A stretch of 23,755 bases of DNA from CAZDSS01 sp964508185 (GTDB taxonomy: Bacteria > Pseudomonadota > Alphaproteobacteria > Sphingomonadales > Govanellaceae), in NCBI GenBank assembly GCA_964508185.1, contig CAZDSS010000033.1, positions 1-23,755 of the forward strand. The letters are read 5' to 3'. The position numbers and the translations under genes are program-made. Numbering within the stretch: position 1 is the first letter of the stretch; each line of letters begins with the position of its first letter. Under the pieces are notes generated by a model. The model had not been told where the DNA came from. It saw nothing but the letters and a program-made list of their open reading frames with translations, and made no database searches. Positions 14,084 to 19,756 of this stretch are shown piece after piece.

Positions 14084-14122
14084 CAAGGGTTTCCACACCA
14101 GCGCCCATCCAGCGCAACCACG

Positions 14123-14155
14123 AAAAAAGCCGCCTCAGAACGAGGCGGCTTTTTT
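14123..14155. terminator. bidirectional intrinsic terminator between flgH and dksA
   Basis: An 8-bp perfect GC stem, GCCGCCTC (14129-14136) and GAGGCGGC (14142-14149), has a 5-base loop. It is flanked by six A on the left and six T on the right, so it gives a U-tract in both directions and can end both the flgFGAH and the dksA transcripts. Confidence 0.95.
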
Positions 14156-14183
14156 GTTGTCCCGTGATCGCCGGAAGGCGGGA

Positions 14184-14600
14184 TCAGTCGTCGCGATGGA
14201 CCTTCTCGAGCCGTTCGTGCTGTTCCTGGGCTTCGAGGGTCATGGTGGCGATGGGACGGGCATCCAGCCGCTCGAGGCTGATGGGCTCGCCGGTCACTTC
14301 GCAATAGCCGTATTCGCCGAGGCGGATCCGCTCCAGCGCGGCGTCGATCTTGGCGATCAGCTTGCGCTGGCGGTCACGGGTGCGAAGCTCCACCGACCAG
14401 TCCGTTTCCGACGAGGCGCGATCCGCGATGTCGGGTTCCTTGAGGCTGTCCTCCTGCAGATGCTGCAGGGTTTCCCGCGACTCGCGCAGGATTTCTTCTT
14501 TCCAGTCCAGGAGCTTGCGCCGGAAGTACTCCAGCTGGAGGGGGTTCATGAAGGGTTCGTCTTCTGATGGCTTGTATCCAGGGGGCAGTTCAACCGCCAT
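14184..14600 (-). CDS. dksA: RNA polymerase-binding transcription factor DksA (one-cysteine type)
   Basis: The protein has 138 residues. The coiled coil runs from FRRKLLDWKEEILRESRETL to the second helix (LRTRDRQRKLIAKIDAALERI), with the tip motif DIADRA preserving the two Asp and Ala needed for RNA polymerase secondary-channel action. The globular end reads GYCEVTGEPISLERLDARPIATMTLEAQ: only the first of the four zinc-finger cysteines is present and the others are Thr, Thr and Ala. DksA with a single cysteine is known in alphaproteobacteria such as Rhodobacter and can still work with ppGpp. AGGAGAGG precedes the ATG at 14600. It is monocistronic, with its own promoter and the shared terminator. 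General stress regulation is the likely role; the flagellar setting may be incidental. Confidence 0.95.
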   Translation of the reverse strand: MAVELPPGYKPSEDEPFMNPLQLEYFRRKLLDWKEEILRESRETLQHLQEDSLKEPDIADRASSETDWSVELRTRDRQRKLIAKIDAALERIRLGEYGYCEVTGEPISLERLDARPIATMTLEAQEQHERLEKVHRDD

Positions 14601-14636
14601 TCGAAACCTCTCCTGCGCCTGACTTGAGTGGTTGCG

Positions 14637-14665
14637 TATATAGTTAATAAGCTTCCACTCGGCAA
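14637..14665 (-). promoter_or_regulatory. sigma-70-type promoter for dksA
   Basis: On the minus strand TTGCCG (14660-14665) and TATATA (14637-14642) are separated by 17 bp in an A/T-rich patch, 37 bp upstream of the dksA start. This is the best sigma-70-like promoter in the window. Confidence 0.7.
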
Positions 14666-14715
14666 GCGCCTTTATCGAACGGGGTTGGAGTCAATGCCTC
14701 CAAAGGCATAGCCGA

Positions 14716-15138
14716 TCAGGCGTCGAAGCCGAGTTTGGCGAGCTCCACGGCGACGCGCAGTTCGATCTCGGCGATGATTCCATCGAGCCTCGGATCGCCC
14801 GTATTGCCCATGCGCTGCCCCAGCCGGTCGGCGAGAAGGCGCAGCTGGCTTACGGGAATGTTGCCGAGGATAAGCCCGCGGCGCAGGTCCTCGAGCCCGG
14901 CGAGCAGGTCCTCCGCCCGCTGCCGCCCGCGCGAGCGGCCAGTGGTCGCATCGAAGCTTTCCTGAAGGGCAAGGAGGCTCCCCACCGCCGAAATGGGGCC
15001 GGAGCCCGCAAGTGGCGCCGCAGTCTCCGGCGCGCCCACATCGAGGGCGCTTGCAAAACTGCCGCCCGCCTTGCCGGCGTTGCGCCGGCGGCCGGCGCCC
15101 GCGGTGGATCCGACCGATCCGCTTCCGTTGATTTTCAC
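14716..15138 (-). CDS. fliX: flagellar assembly regulator FliX
   Basis: The protein has 140 residues from GTG at 15138, reading VKINGSGSVGS, which fits the M-K-V/I-x-G start of FliX; GGGG lies about eight bases upstream. The frame is open upstream to about 15249, but those residues are unlike FliX. After a Gly/Ala/Arg-rich linker come LLALQESFDA, RAEDLLAGLEDLRRGLILGNIPVSQLRLLADRL and DPRLDGIIAEIELRVAVELAKLGF, the FliX C-terminal helices. In Caulobacter, FliX is a trans-acting partner of the sigma-54 activator FlbD that links basal-body assembly to later gene expression. It stands divergent from flgI, as in Caulobacter. Confidence 0.9.
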   Translation of the reverse strand: MKINGSGSVGSTAGAGRRRNAGKAGGSFASALDVGAPETAAPLAGSGPISAVGSLLALQESFDATTGRSRGRQRAEDLLAGLEDLRRGLILGNIPVSQLRLLADRLGQRMGNTGDPRLDGIIAEIELRVAVELAKLGFDA

Positions 15139-15270
15139 ACCATACCCCAAGACGCTTGAGAGCATTGTGGCAAGCCACCGACAACCGACTGTTCCGAACT
15201 GGCCCGAAGCGTGCCCGGGCGGCCCCGGGGGACAACGCCCTGCAGCCATCTTCGCTTGTAAGGCCGCGTG

Positions 15271-15286
15271 GTTAAGATGGTGTTAA
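15271..15286 (-). promoter_or_regulatory. CtrA-type binding site upstream of fliX
   Basis: The minus strand reads TTAACACCATCTTAACC, an exact TTAA-N7-TTAACC. It lies 133 bp upstream of the fliX start and four bases from the CGGCA-N5-TGCCG palindrome, so CtrA and the sigma-54 activator could affect each other. A role in fliX transcription is inferred. Confidence 0.7.
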
Positions 15287-15289
15287 GCC

Positions 15290-15324
15290 CGGCAAGCTTT
15301 GCCGAGGGACCGCATTTTTTGCCC
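15290..15324. promoter_or_regulatory. CGGCA-N5-TGCCG palindromes upstream of flgI
   Basis: CGGCAAGCTTTGCCG (15290-15304) has perfect arms. CCGCATTTTTTGCCC (15310-15324) matches eight of ten arm positions, with 20 bp centre to centre. Both are 88-108 bp upstream of the predicted sigma-54 start near 15405, a normal enhancer position. Confidence 0.55.
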
Positions 15325-15378
15325 CCGGCCTGTCTTCCGACATCACAGGCAAGTTGTTGTTTTCCAAAGATTTGGCGT

Positions 15379-15395
15379 TTGGCACGCTTTTCGCT
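15379..15395 (+). promoter_or_regulatory. sigma-54 promoter for flgI
   Basis: TTGGCACGCTTTTCGCT has a perfect -24 element with GG at 15381-15382 and GC at 15393-15394, 12 bp apart. The -12 box is TCGC in place of TTGC. The predicted start near 15405 gives a leader of about 38 nt before the flgI ATG. Confidence 0.85.
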
Positions 15396-15442
15396 TGGAC
15401 AGGGACGGAAGAATTCCCGACGGACCATTTCGGTGACAAGGC

Positions 15443-16621
15443 ATGTTTGAAAAGAGCAAAAAGCTGGGATCGGGCGCGAAAGGCGCCGCCACCTTCGCCC
15501 GGGCGATGTCCCGCCTGAGCGCCTTTCTGCTGACCTTCGCGATCGCGGCGACGATGGCGGCGACGCCCGCCGTCCCGGCCTCCCGCATCAAGGACATCGT
15601 GTCCTTCGAGGGGGTCCGCGACAACATGCTGGTGGGTTACGGCCTGGTGGTAGGCCTCAACGGCACGGGGGATACCATCCGCAATTCCCCCTTCACCCGG
15701 CAAAGCCTTGAAGCCATGCTCGAGCGCCTCGGCGTCAATACGCGGAGCAGCGAGCTCAAGACCGAGAACGTGGCGGCGGTGATGGTGACCGCCAATCTGC
15801 CGCCCTTCGCACGTCAGGGCTCGCGCATGGACGTGACGGTGAGCTCCCTTGGCGACGCCGAGGATCTGCGCGGCGGCACGCTGCTCGTCACCCCGCTCAT
15901 GGGCGCCGATGGGCAGGTCTATGCGGTGGCCCAGGGGCCGGTGCAGATTTCGGGCTTCGACGCCCGCGGCCAGGCCGCCTCCATCACCCAGGGCGTGCCC
16001 ACGGCGGGCCGCATTCCCAACGGCGCCATCGTGGAGCGGGAGATCGCCTTCAGCCTCAATTCCATGCCGGTGATGCGCCTGCAGCTGCGCAGCCCCGACT
16101 TCACCACCGCCCGGCGCATCGCCGCGGCCATCAACGCCCATCTGGGGAGCCAGGCGGCGCGGCCGCTGGACCCCGCGACCGTCCAGCTGCAGCGCCCGGA
16201 AAATTATGCCTACGACATGGTGTCGCTCATCACCGAGATCGAGCAGCTCGTGGTCGATCCCGACCAGCGCGCCCGCGTCGTCATCGACCAGCGCTCGGGC
16301 GTCATCGTCATCGGCTCCGACGTGCGGGTGAGCGAGGTCGCGATCTCCCAGGGCAACCTCACGATCAGCGTGACCGAGACGCCGCAGGTCTCCCAGCCCG
16401 GACCCTTCGCCGAACAGGGTGAGACCGTGGTGGTGCCGCGGACCGAGCTTTCGGTCAGTGACGGCAGCGACAAGAAGCTTGCGATCCTCAAGCGCAGCGT
16501 CAGCCTGCAGGAGCTGGTGGACGGGCTCAATGCCCTGGGCGTCGGCCCGCGCGACATGATCTCGATCCTCCAGGCGCTGAAGACCGCGGGCGCGCTGCAG
16601 GCCGAAATCGAGGTGATGTGA
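15443..16621 (+). CDS. flgI: flagellar P-ring protein FlgI
   Basis: The protein has 392 residues. A signal peptide runs through LSAFLLTFAIAATMAATPAVPA. Mature FlgI blocks are RIKDIVSFEGVRDNMLVGYGLVVGLNGTGD, NVAAVMVTANLPPFARQGSRMDVTVSSLGDAEDLRGGTLLVTPL, AVAQGPVQISGF, PTAGRIPNGAIVE, RVVIDQRSGVIVIGSDVRVSEVAISQGNLTI and the C-terminal KRSVSLQELVDGLNALGVGPRDMISILQALKTAGALQAEIEVM. It forms the P-ring around the rod in the peptidoglycan layer, with FlgA as chaperone. The start at 15443 suits the sigma-54 leader, although AAGG is very close to the ATG; an ATG at 15506 would give a shorter signal peptide. The stop overlaps flgJ by one base. Confidence 0.97.
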   Translation: MFEKSKKLGSGAKGAATFARAMSRLSAFLLTFAIAATMAATPAVPASRIKDIVSFEGVRDNMLVGYGLVVGLNGTGDTIRNSPFTRQSLEAMLERLGVNTRSSELKTENVAAVMVTANLPPFARQGSRMDVTVSSLGDAEDLRGGTLLVTPLMGADGQVYAVAQGPVQISGFDARGQAASITQGVPTAGRIPNGAIVEREIAFSLNSMPVMRLQLRSPDFTTARRIAAAINAHLGSQAARPLDPATVQLQRPENYAYDMVSLITEIEQLVVDPDQRARVVIDQRSGVIVIGSDVRVSEVAISQGNLTISVTETPQVSQPGPFAEQGETVVVPRTELSVSDGSDKKLAILKRSVSLQELVDGLNALGVGPRDMISILQALKTAGALQAEIEVM

Positions 16622-16989
16622 TGGATATCTCGACCACTTCCACGATTTCCGCCGCACGGCTCAACCTCATGCCGCAGCCCGGCCGCGCCCCCGCCGCGCA
16701 ACATGCCGCGCCCCATGCCGCGCGGCCCGCCCAGGGGCTGCAGCCGGCGCGGGAAAATCCCCGCGCCTGGGCGGTCGCCCAGGATTTCGAGGCCATGTTC
16801 ATCACCACCATGCTCGAAAGCATGGGCCAGGACGTCCAGAACGGCGACGGCCTGTTCGGCGGCGGCCATGGCGAGGCCATGTTCCGGAGCCTGCTCAACG
16901 ACGAATACGGCAAGCAGATCGCCGCCCGGGGCGGCATCGGCATCGCCGACAGCATCTACCGTTTCATCCTCAGGACCCAGGAGGTGTGA
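16621..16989 (+). CDS. flgJ: rod-binding protein FlgJ (N-terminal type)
   Basis: The protein has 122 residues from an ATG that shares one base with the flgI stop. After a Pro/Ala/His-rich N terminus comes the rod-binding domain: AVAQDFEAMFITTMLESMGQDVQNGDGLFGGGHGEAMFRSLLNDEYGKQIAARGGIGIADSIYRFIL. This matches the N-terminal half of enterobacterial FlgJ; the C-terminal muramidase domain is absent. That is the normal form in alphaproteobacteria, where a separate lytic enzyme opens the cell wall, so it is not a truncation. It probably acts as rod cap or rod-assembly scaffold. Confidence 0.93.
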   Translation: MDISTTSTISAARLNLMPQPGRAPAAQHAAPHAARPAQGLQPARENPRAWAVAQDFEAMFITTMLESMGQDVQNGDGLFGGGHGEAMFRSLLNDEYGKQIAARGGIGIADSIYRFILRTQEV

Positions 16990-16992
16990 CCC

Positions 16993-17451
16993 ATGTCCGA
17001 GACTCTTGACGCCGCCGCCGAGGCCCGCAACCCGGTCGTCACCCTCACCTTGCTGACGCGCCGCCTGACCGAGGTCATCAATCAGGAAAACGCCCTCATC
17101 AGGAACCGCCGGCCGTCCGAGGCCAAGTCGCTCATCGAGGAGAAGGCGCGGCTGGCCGCGGCCTATGCCAAGGAAATGGACATGGTGCGCCGCAACGGCG
17201 GGGTGCGCGCCTTCGCCACCGCCGAGCAGCTGCAGGAGCTGCGCGCCGAAACCGCCCAGTTCCAGAAGATCCTGGACGACCATCGCCGGACCCTCGAACG
17301 CGCCCGGGCGATTACCGAAGGCATGCTCAAGGCGGTGGGCGACGAGGTGGCGCGGCGCCAGCAGCCCGCCCAGGGCTATGGCAAAAATGCCGCACTTCGT
17401 GCTTCACGGCAGAATATGCCCGCATCCATCGCGCTGAACGAGATTATCTGA
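16993..17451 (+). CDS. FlgN-like flagellar export chaperone (FlbY-type)
   Basis: The protein has 152 residues and is nearly all helix. It shows the FlgN-like pattern: VVTLTLLTRRLTEVINQENALIRNRRPSEAKSLIEEKARLAAAYAKEMDMV and then LRAETAQFQKILDDHRRTLERARAITEGMLKAVGDEV, ending in RQNMPASIALNEII. FlgN proteins are cytoplasmic chaperones for hook-filament junction proteins FlgK and FlgL; the alphaproteobacterial relatives beside flgI and flgJ include the protein called FlbY in Caulobacter, as far as I recall. The ATG is three bases after the flgJ stop, so the three genes form one unit. Confidence 0.8.
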   Translation: MSETLDAAAEARNPVVTLTLLTRRLTEVINQENALIRNRRPSEAKSLIEEKARLAAAYAKEMDMVRRNGGVRAFATAEQLQELRAETAQFQKILDDHRRTLERARAITEGMLKAVGDEVARRQQPAQGYGKNAALRASRQNMPASIALNEII

Positions 17452-17565
17452 TTGTCCTTCATCGTCCGTTGGAAGTATTAGGGAAGGCACCATATGCCGT
17501 TCCGGGTGCGGCCTGTGGCGGCCGGGGGGCGAAGGCGGGTCTAGGAAACGGACGAAAAATAATTG

Positions 17566-19662
17566 ATGGACGCGACTGGCTCAGCCCAATCAGAACAGAC
17601 GAGCGAGCTCCTGCTGAACATGGCCGACCTGCTCATCGAGCTGGACGGCCGCAACGTCACCGTCGTCGCCGAGGGCGGCTCCCGCCGCATGTCGCTGCGC
17701 GACGCCCTGTCCGGCGCTGCCGATCTCGTCCTCGACCTGTCGCTCCGCGACGGGATCCAGACCGGTGCGCCGCGGCCCTCGGGCGTGCTCCGCCTCGGCG
17801 ACCGGCAGTATCGCGTCCGCCTCTCCCGGGAGGGCGCAGGCCTGCCCCCGCGCTATCGCGGCATCGGGATCAGGGAGCCCTCGTCCGAGTCCGTTCCCGC
17901 CGCCGTCTACCAGAGCCCTGCGGTCGCCCAGCTTCTGAGCAAGATGGCGTCGCGGCTCGGCATGCCGCACAGGTCCGATTATCTGGCGGGCCTCGTCGAA
18001 GTGCTCGCCGACATCCTCCAGGCCGATTTCGTCTTCGCCTGCGGCTTCGTGGATGAAGCCCGTACTCGCGCCCGCGTCCTCGCCTCCTGGGCGGACGGCG
18101 CGCCGGGCGGCGAAATGGAATACGACCTCGCAGGCACGCCCTGCGATTCCGTCGCCCATAACGAAGCCTGCTTCTTCGCCGACTCGATCCAGGAGCTGTT
18201 TCCCACCGACCACATGCTGCAGGAGCTGGGCGTGCGGTCCTATACGGGAATTCCCCTGTCCGACGTGGACGGCGAGACCATCGGCCTGCTCATCGCCCTG
18301 TTCCGGCGGCCGCTCCAGGACGGGCCGACGGTGATCGACACCATGCGCCTCTTCGCGGGGCCGACGAGCGTGGAAATTGAACGCGCGGCGACCGCGCGCA
18401 GCCTCAATGCCGAGCGGGAGCGGTCGGAACGGCTGAAATCCTGCCTTCTCAACATCCTGCAAAGCCGCCAGCTGCTGCAGCCCAATGCCCGCAGGGTGCT
18501 GGAACAGGTGGTGCGCCCGGTGCCCGAAGTGCTGGACGCCTATCGCGCCGGGATCTGGCTGTTCGACTGGAAGGAAAACAATCTCACCTGCTGGGCGGGC
18601 TATGACCGCGCGACGGACCGGGACTTTTCGGGCGAGACGATCCCTCTCGACCATCTCGGGGAATATGGCCAGATCGTCGTCCGCGACAAGATCTTCATCT
18701 GCGAGGACACGCTGCATGACCCGCGGCTTCACGGGGATACCCGCTATGCCGAACGGTCGGGGGTCGGCAGCTTCCTCGACGTTCTCATCGAGGTGGGGGA
18801 CGAGAAGCTCGGCGTCTTCGCCGTGGAGCGGCGGGAGCCGGGGCCGTGGCATGCGGACGAGACCAATTTCTGCTTCGCCATCGCCGTGCTGTCCGCCTTC
18901 TGCCTGGAGATGGAGCGCCGCGCCCAGGCCCAGCAGGAAGCGGAGATGGCGAACCGCGCCAAGTCCGAGTTCCTCGCCAATATGAGCCACGAGCTCAGGA
19001 CGCCGCTCAACGCCATCATCGGCTTCTCGGACCTCATCCAGATGCGCATCGCGCGGGAGCACAAGACCGAGCCCCTCGCCGAGATCAGCGCCTATGCGTC
19101 GCAGATCTCGGACGCCGGCGACACGCTCCTCCATATCGTGAGCGGCGTTCTCGAACATAGCCGCCTCGCGTCCGACGATACGGTGCTGGAAGAAGGCGTC
19201 CTGCCGCTCGGCGACGTGGTGGACCAGGTGATCGCCGCCTGCCGCCGCAAGATCGCCGAATACCACCACGAGGTCCTGGTCGAGGGCAGCGAGGAGCTGC
19301 TGCTTCGCGCCGACGGCAAGCTCATGGAGCTTGCGATCCAGAACCTCCTCGACAACGCCATCAAGTTCACCCCCCGGGGCGGCAGGATCCGGGTGGAATA
19401 CGGCCGGCGAGACATGTGCGCCTATGTTACCATCGCCGACAACGGCATCGGCCTGCCGCCGTCCCTCATCGAGACGGCCTTCCTGCCCTTCCGCCAGATC
19501 GACAACGTCTATACGAAGCATGCGAGCGGCACCGGCCTCGGCCTCGCCCTCGTCAAGCAGATCGCCGAACGGCACGACGCGGCGATCGAGGTGGACAGCG
19601 ATCTCGGCAAGGGCTTCACCATCACCCTCGTCTTCCCGCAATACCGCTCCCTGCGGCCCTGA
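17566..19662 (+). CDS. soluble histidine kinase with tandem GAF-type sensor domains
   Basis: The protein has 698 residues with no membrane segment. Residues about 1-110 form an N-terminal domain I do not recognise. About 135-290 and 305-450 look like two GAF domains (FVFACGFVDEARTRARVLASW and YTGIPLSDVDGETIGLLIALFRRP; IWLFDWKENNLTCWAGYDRA and VLIEVGDEKLGVFAVERR). A short coiled coil leads to HisKA, FLANMSHELRTPLNAIIGFSD, with His475 as phosphoacceptor. The ATPase domain has the N box around Asn597 (NLLDNAIKFTP), G1 at Asp625 (DNGIGL) and G2 near 655 (GTGLGLAL). No receiver domain is attached and no response regulator is next door. ATG at 17566 is chosen (TTG at 17563 also possible); the ribosome binding site is weak. 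The ligand is unknown; a part in flagellar or cell-cycle control is suggested only by position. Confidence 0.9.
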   Translation: MDATGSAQSEQTSELLLNMADLLIELDGRNVTVVAEGGSRRMSLRDALSGAADLVLDLSLRDGIQTGAPRPSGVLRLGDRQYRVRLSREGAGLPPRYRGIGIREPSSESVPAAVYQSPAVAQLLSKMASRLGMPHRSDYLAGLVEVLADILQADFVFACGFVDEARTRARVLASWADGAPGGEMEYDLAGTPCDSVAHNEACFFADSIQELFPTDHMLQELGVRSYTGIPLSDVDGETIGLLIALFRRPLQDGPTVIDTMRLFAGPTSVEIERAATARSLNAERERSERLKSCLLNILQSRQLLQPNARRVLEQVVRPVPEVLDAYRAGIWLFDWKENNLTCWAGYDRATDRDFSGETIPLDHLGEYGQIVVRDKIFICEDTLHDPRLHGDTRYAERSGVGSFLDVLIEVGDEKLGVFAVERREPGPWHADETNFCFAIAVLSAFCLEMERRAQAQQEAEMANRAKSEFLANMSHELRTPLNAIIGFSDLIQMRIAREHKTEPLAEISAYASQISDAGDTLLHIVSGVLEHSRLASDDTVLEEGVLPLGDVVDQVIAACRRKIAEYHHEVLVEGSEELLLRADGKLMELAIQNLLDNAIKFTPRGGRIRVEYGRRDMCAYVTIADNGIGLPPSLIETAFLPFRQIDNVYTKHASGTGLGLALVKQIAERHDAAIEVDSDLGKGFTITLVFPQYRSLRP

Positions 19663-19698
19663 TCGCTCCCCGCCGCTCCGCGGGGCGCAGTGACCGCA

Positions 19699-19727
19699 TT
19701 GACAAATGTTATGATATAACATAACGA
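19699..19727 (+). promoter_or_regulatory. promoter with Zur-type operator upstream of the ZnuD-like gene
   Basis: ATGTTAT (19706-19712) and ATAACAT (19716-19722) form a perfect 7-bp inverted repeat around GAT, in A/T-rich sequence, as in Zur boxes of alphaproteobacteria. It directly follows a consensus -35 box TTGACA (19699-19704), and TAACGA (19722-19727) at 17 bp could be the -10. Zinc-loaded Zur bound here would block RNA polymerase, so the receptor should be made when zinc is scarce. Confidence 0.8.
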
Positions 19728-19756
19728 ATATTGCCCAAGAAAAACGGGGAATCTTC

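Larger units (their letters stand above)
15139..15442. other. 304-bp divergent regulatory region fliX / flgI
   Basis: No gene is supported. It contains, in order toward flgI, a perfect CtrA-type site (15271-15286), a perfect CGGCA-N5-TGCCG palindrome (15290-15304), a second weaker element (15310-15324) and a sigma-54 promoter (15379-15395). The half nearer fliX (15139-15270) is GC-rich and shows nothing clear beyond a poor sigma-54 look-alike on the minus strand. Confidence 0.7.

Noticed and set aside
11642..14098. Long open frame on the minus strand across flgF to flgH
   Set aside because: It is a shadow of four well-recognised flg genes and has no credible motif.
15202..15216. Sigma-54-like sequence on the minus strand toward fliX (GGGCACGCTTCGGGC)
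   Set aside because: The spacing fits and the -24 part is near, but the -12 part is GGGC and the first T is lost; a CtrA site upstream explains fliX better.
16621..16989. FlgJ as a truncated gene
   Set aside because: The muramidase half is normally absent in alphaproteobacterial FlgJ, and the gene is intact with close neighbours.
17469..17502. Promoter TTGGAA-N17-ATATGC ahead of the kinase gene
   Set aside because: Both boxes are weak and nothing else supports a start there; the kinase may be read from the flgI promoter.
19668..19685. GC hairpin after the histidine kinase (CCCCGC/GCGGGG)
   Set aside because: The stem is 6 bp with a 6-base loop and no U-tract follows, so I do not call it an intrinsic terminator.
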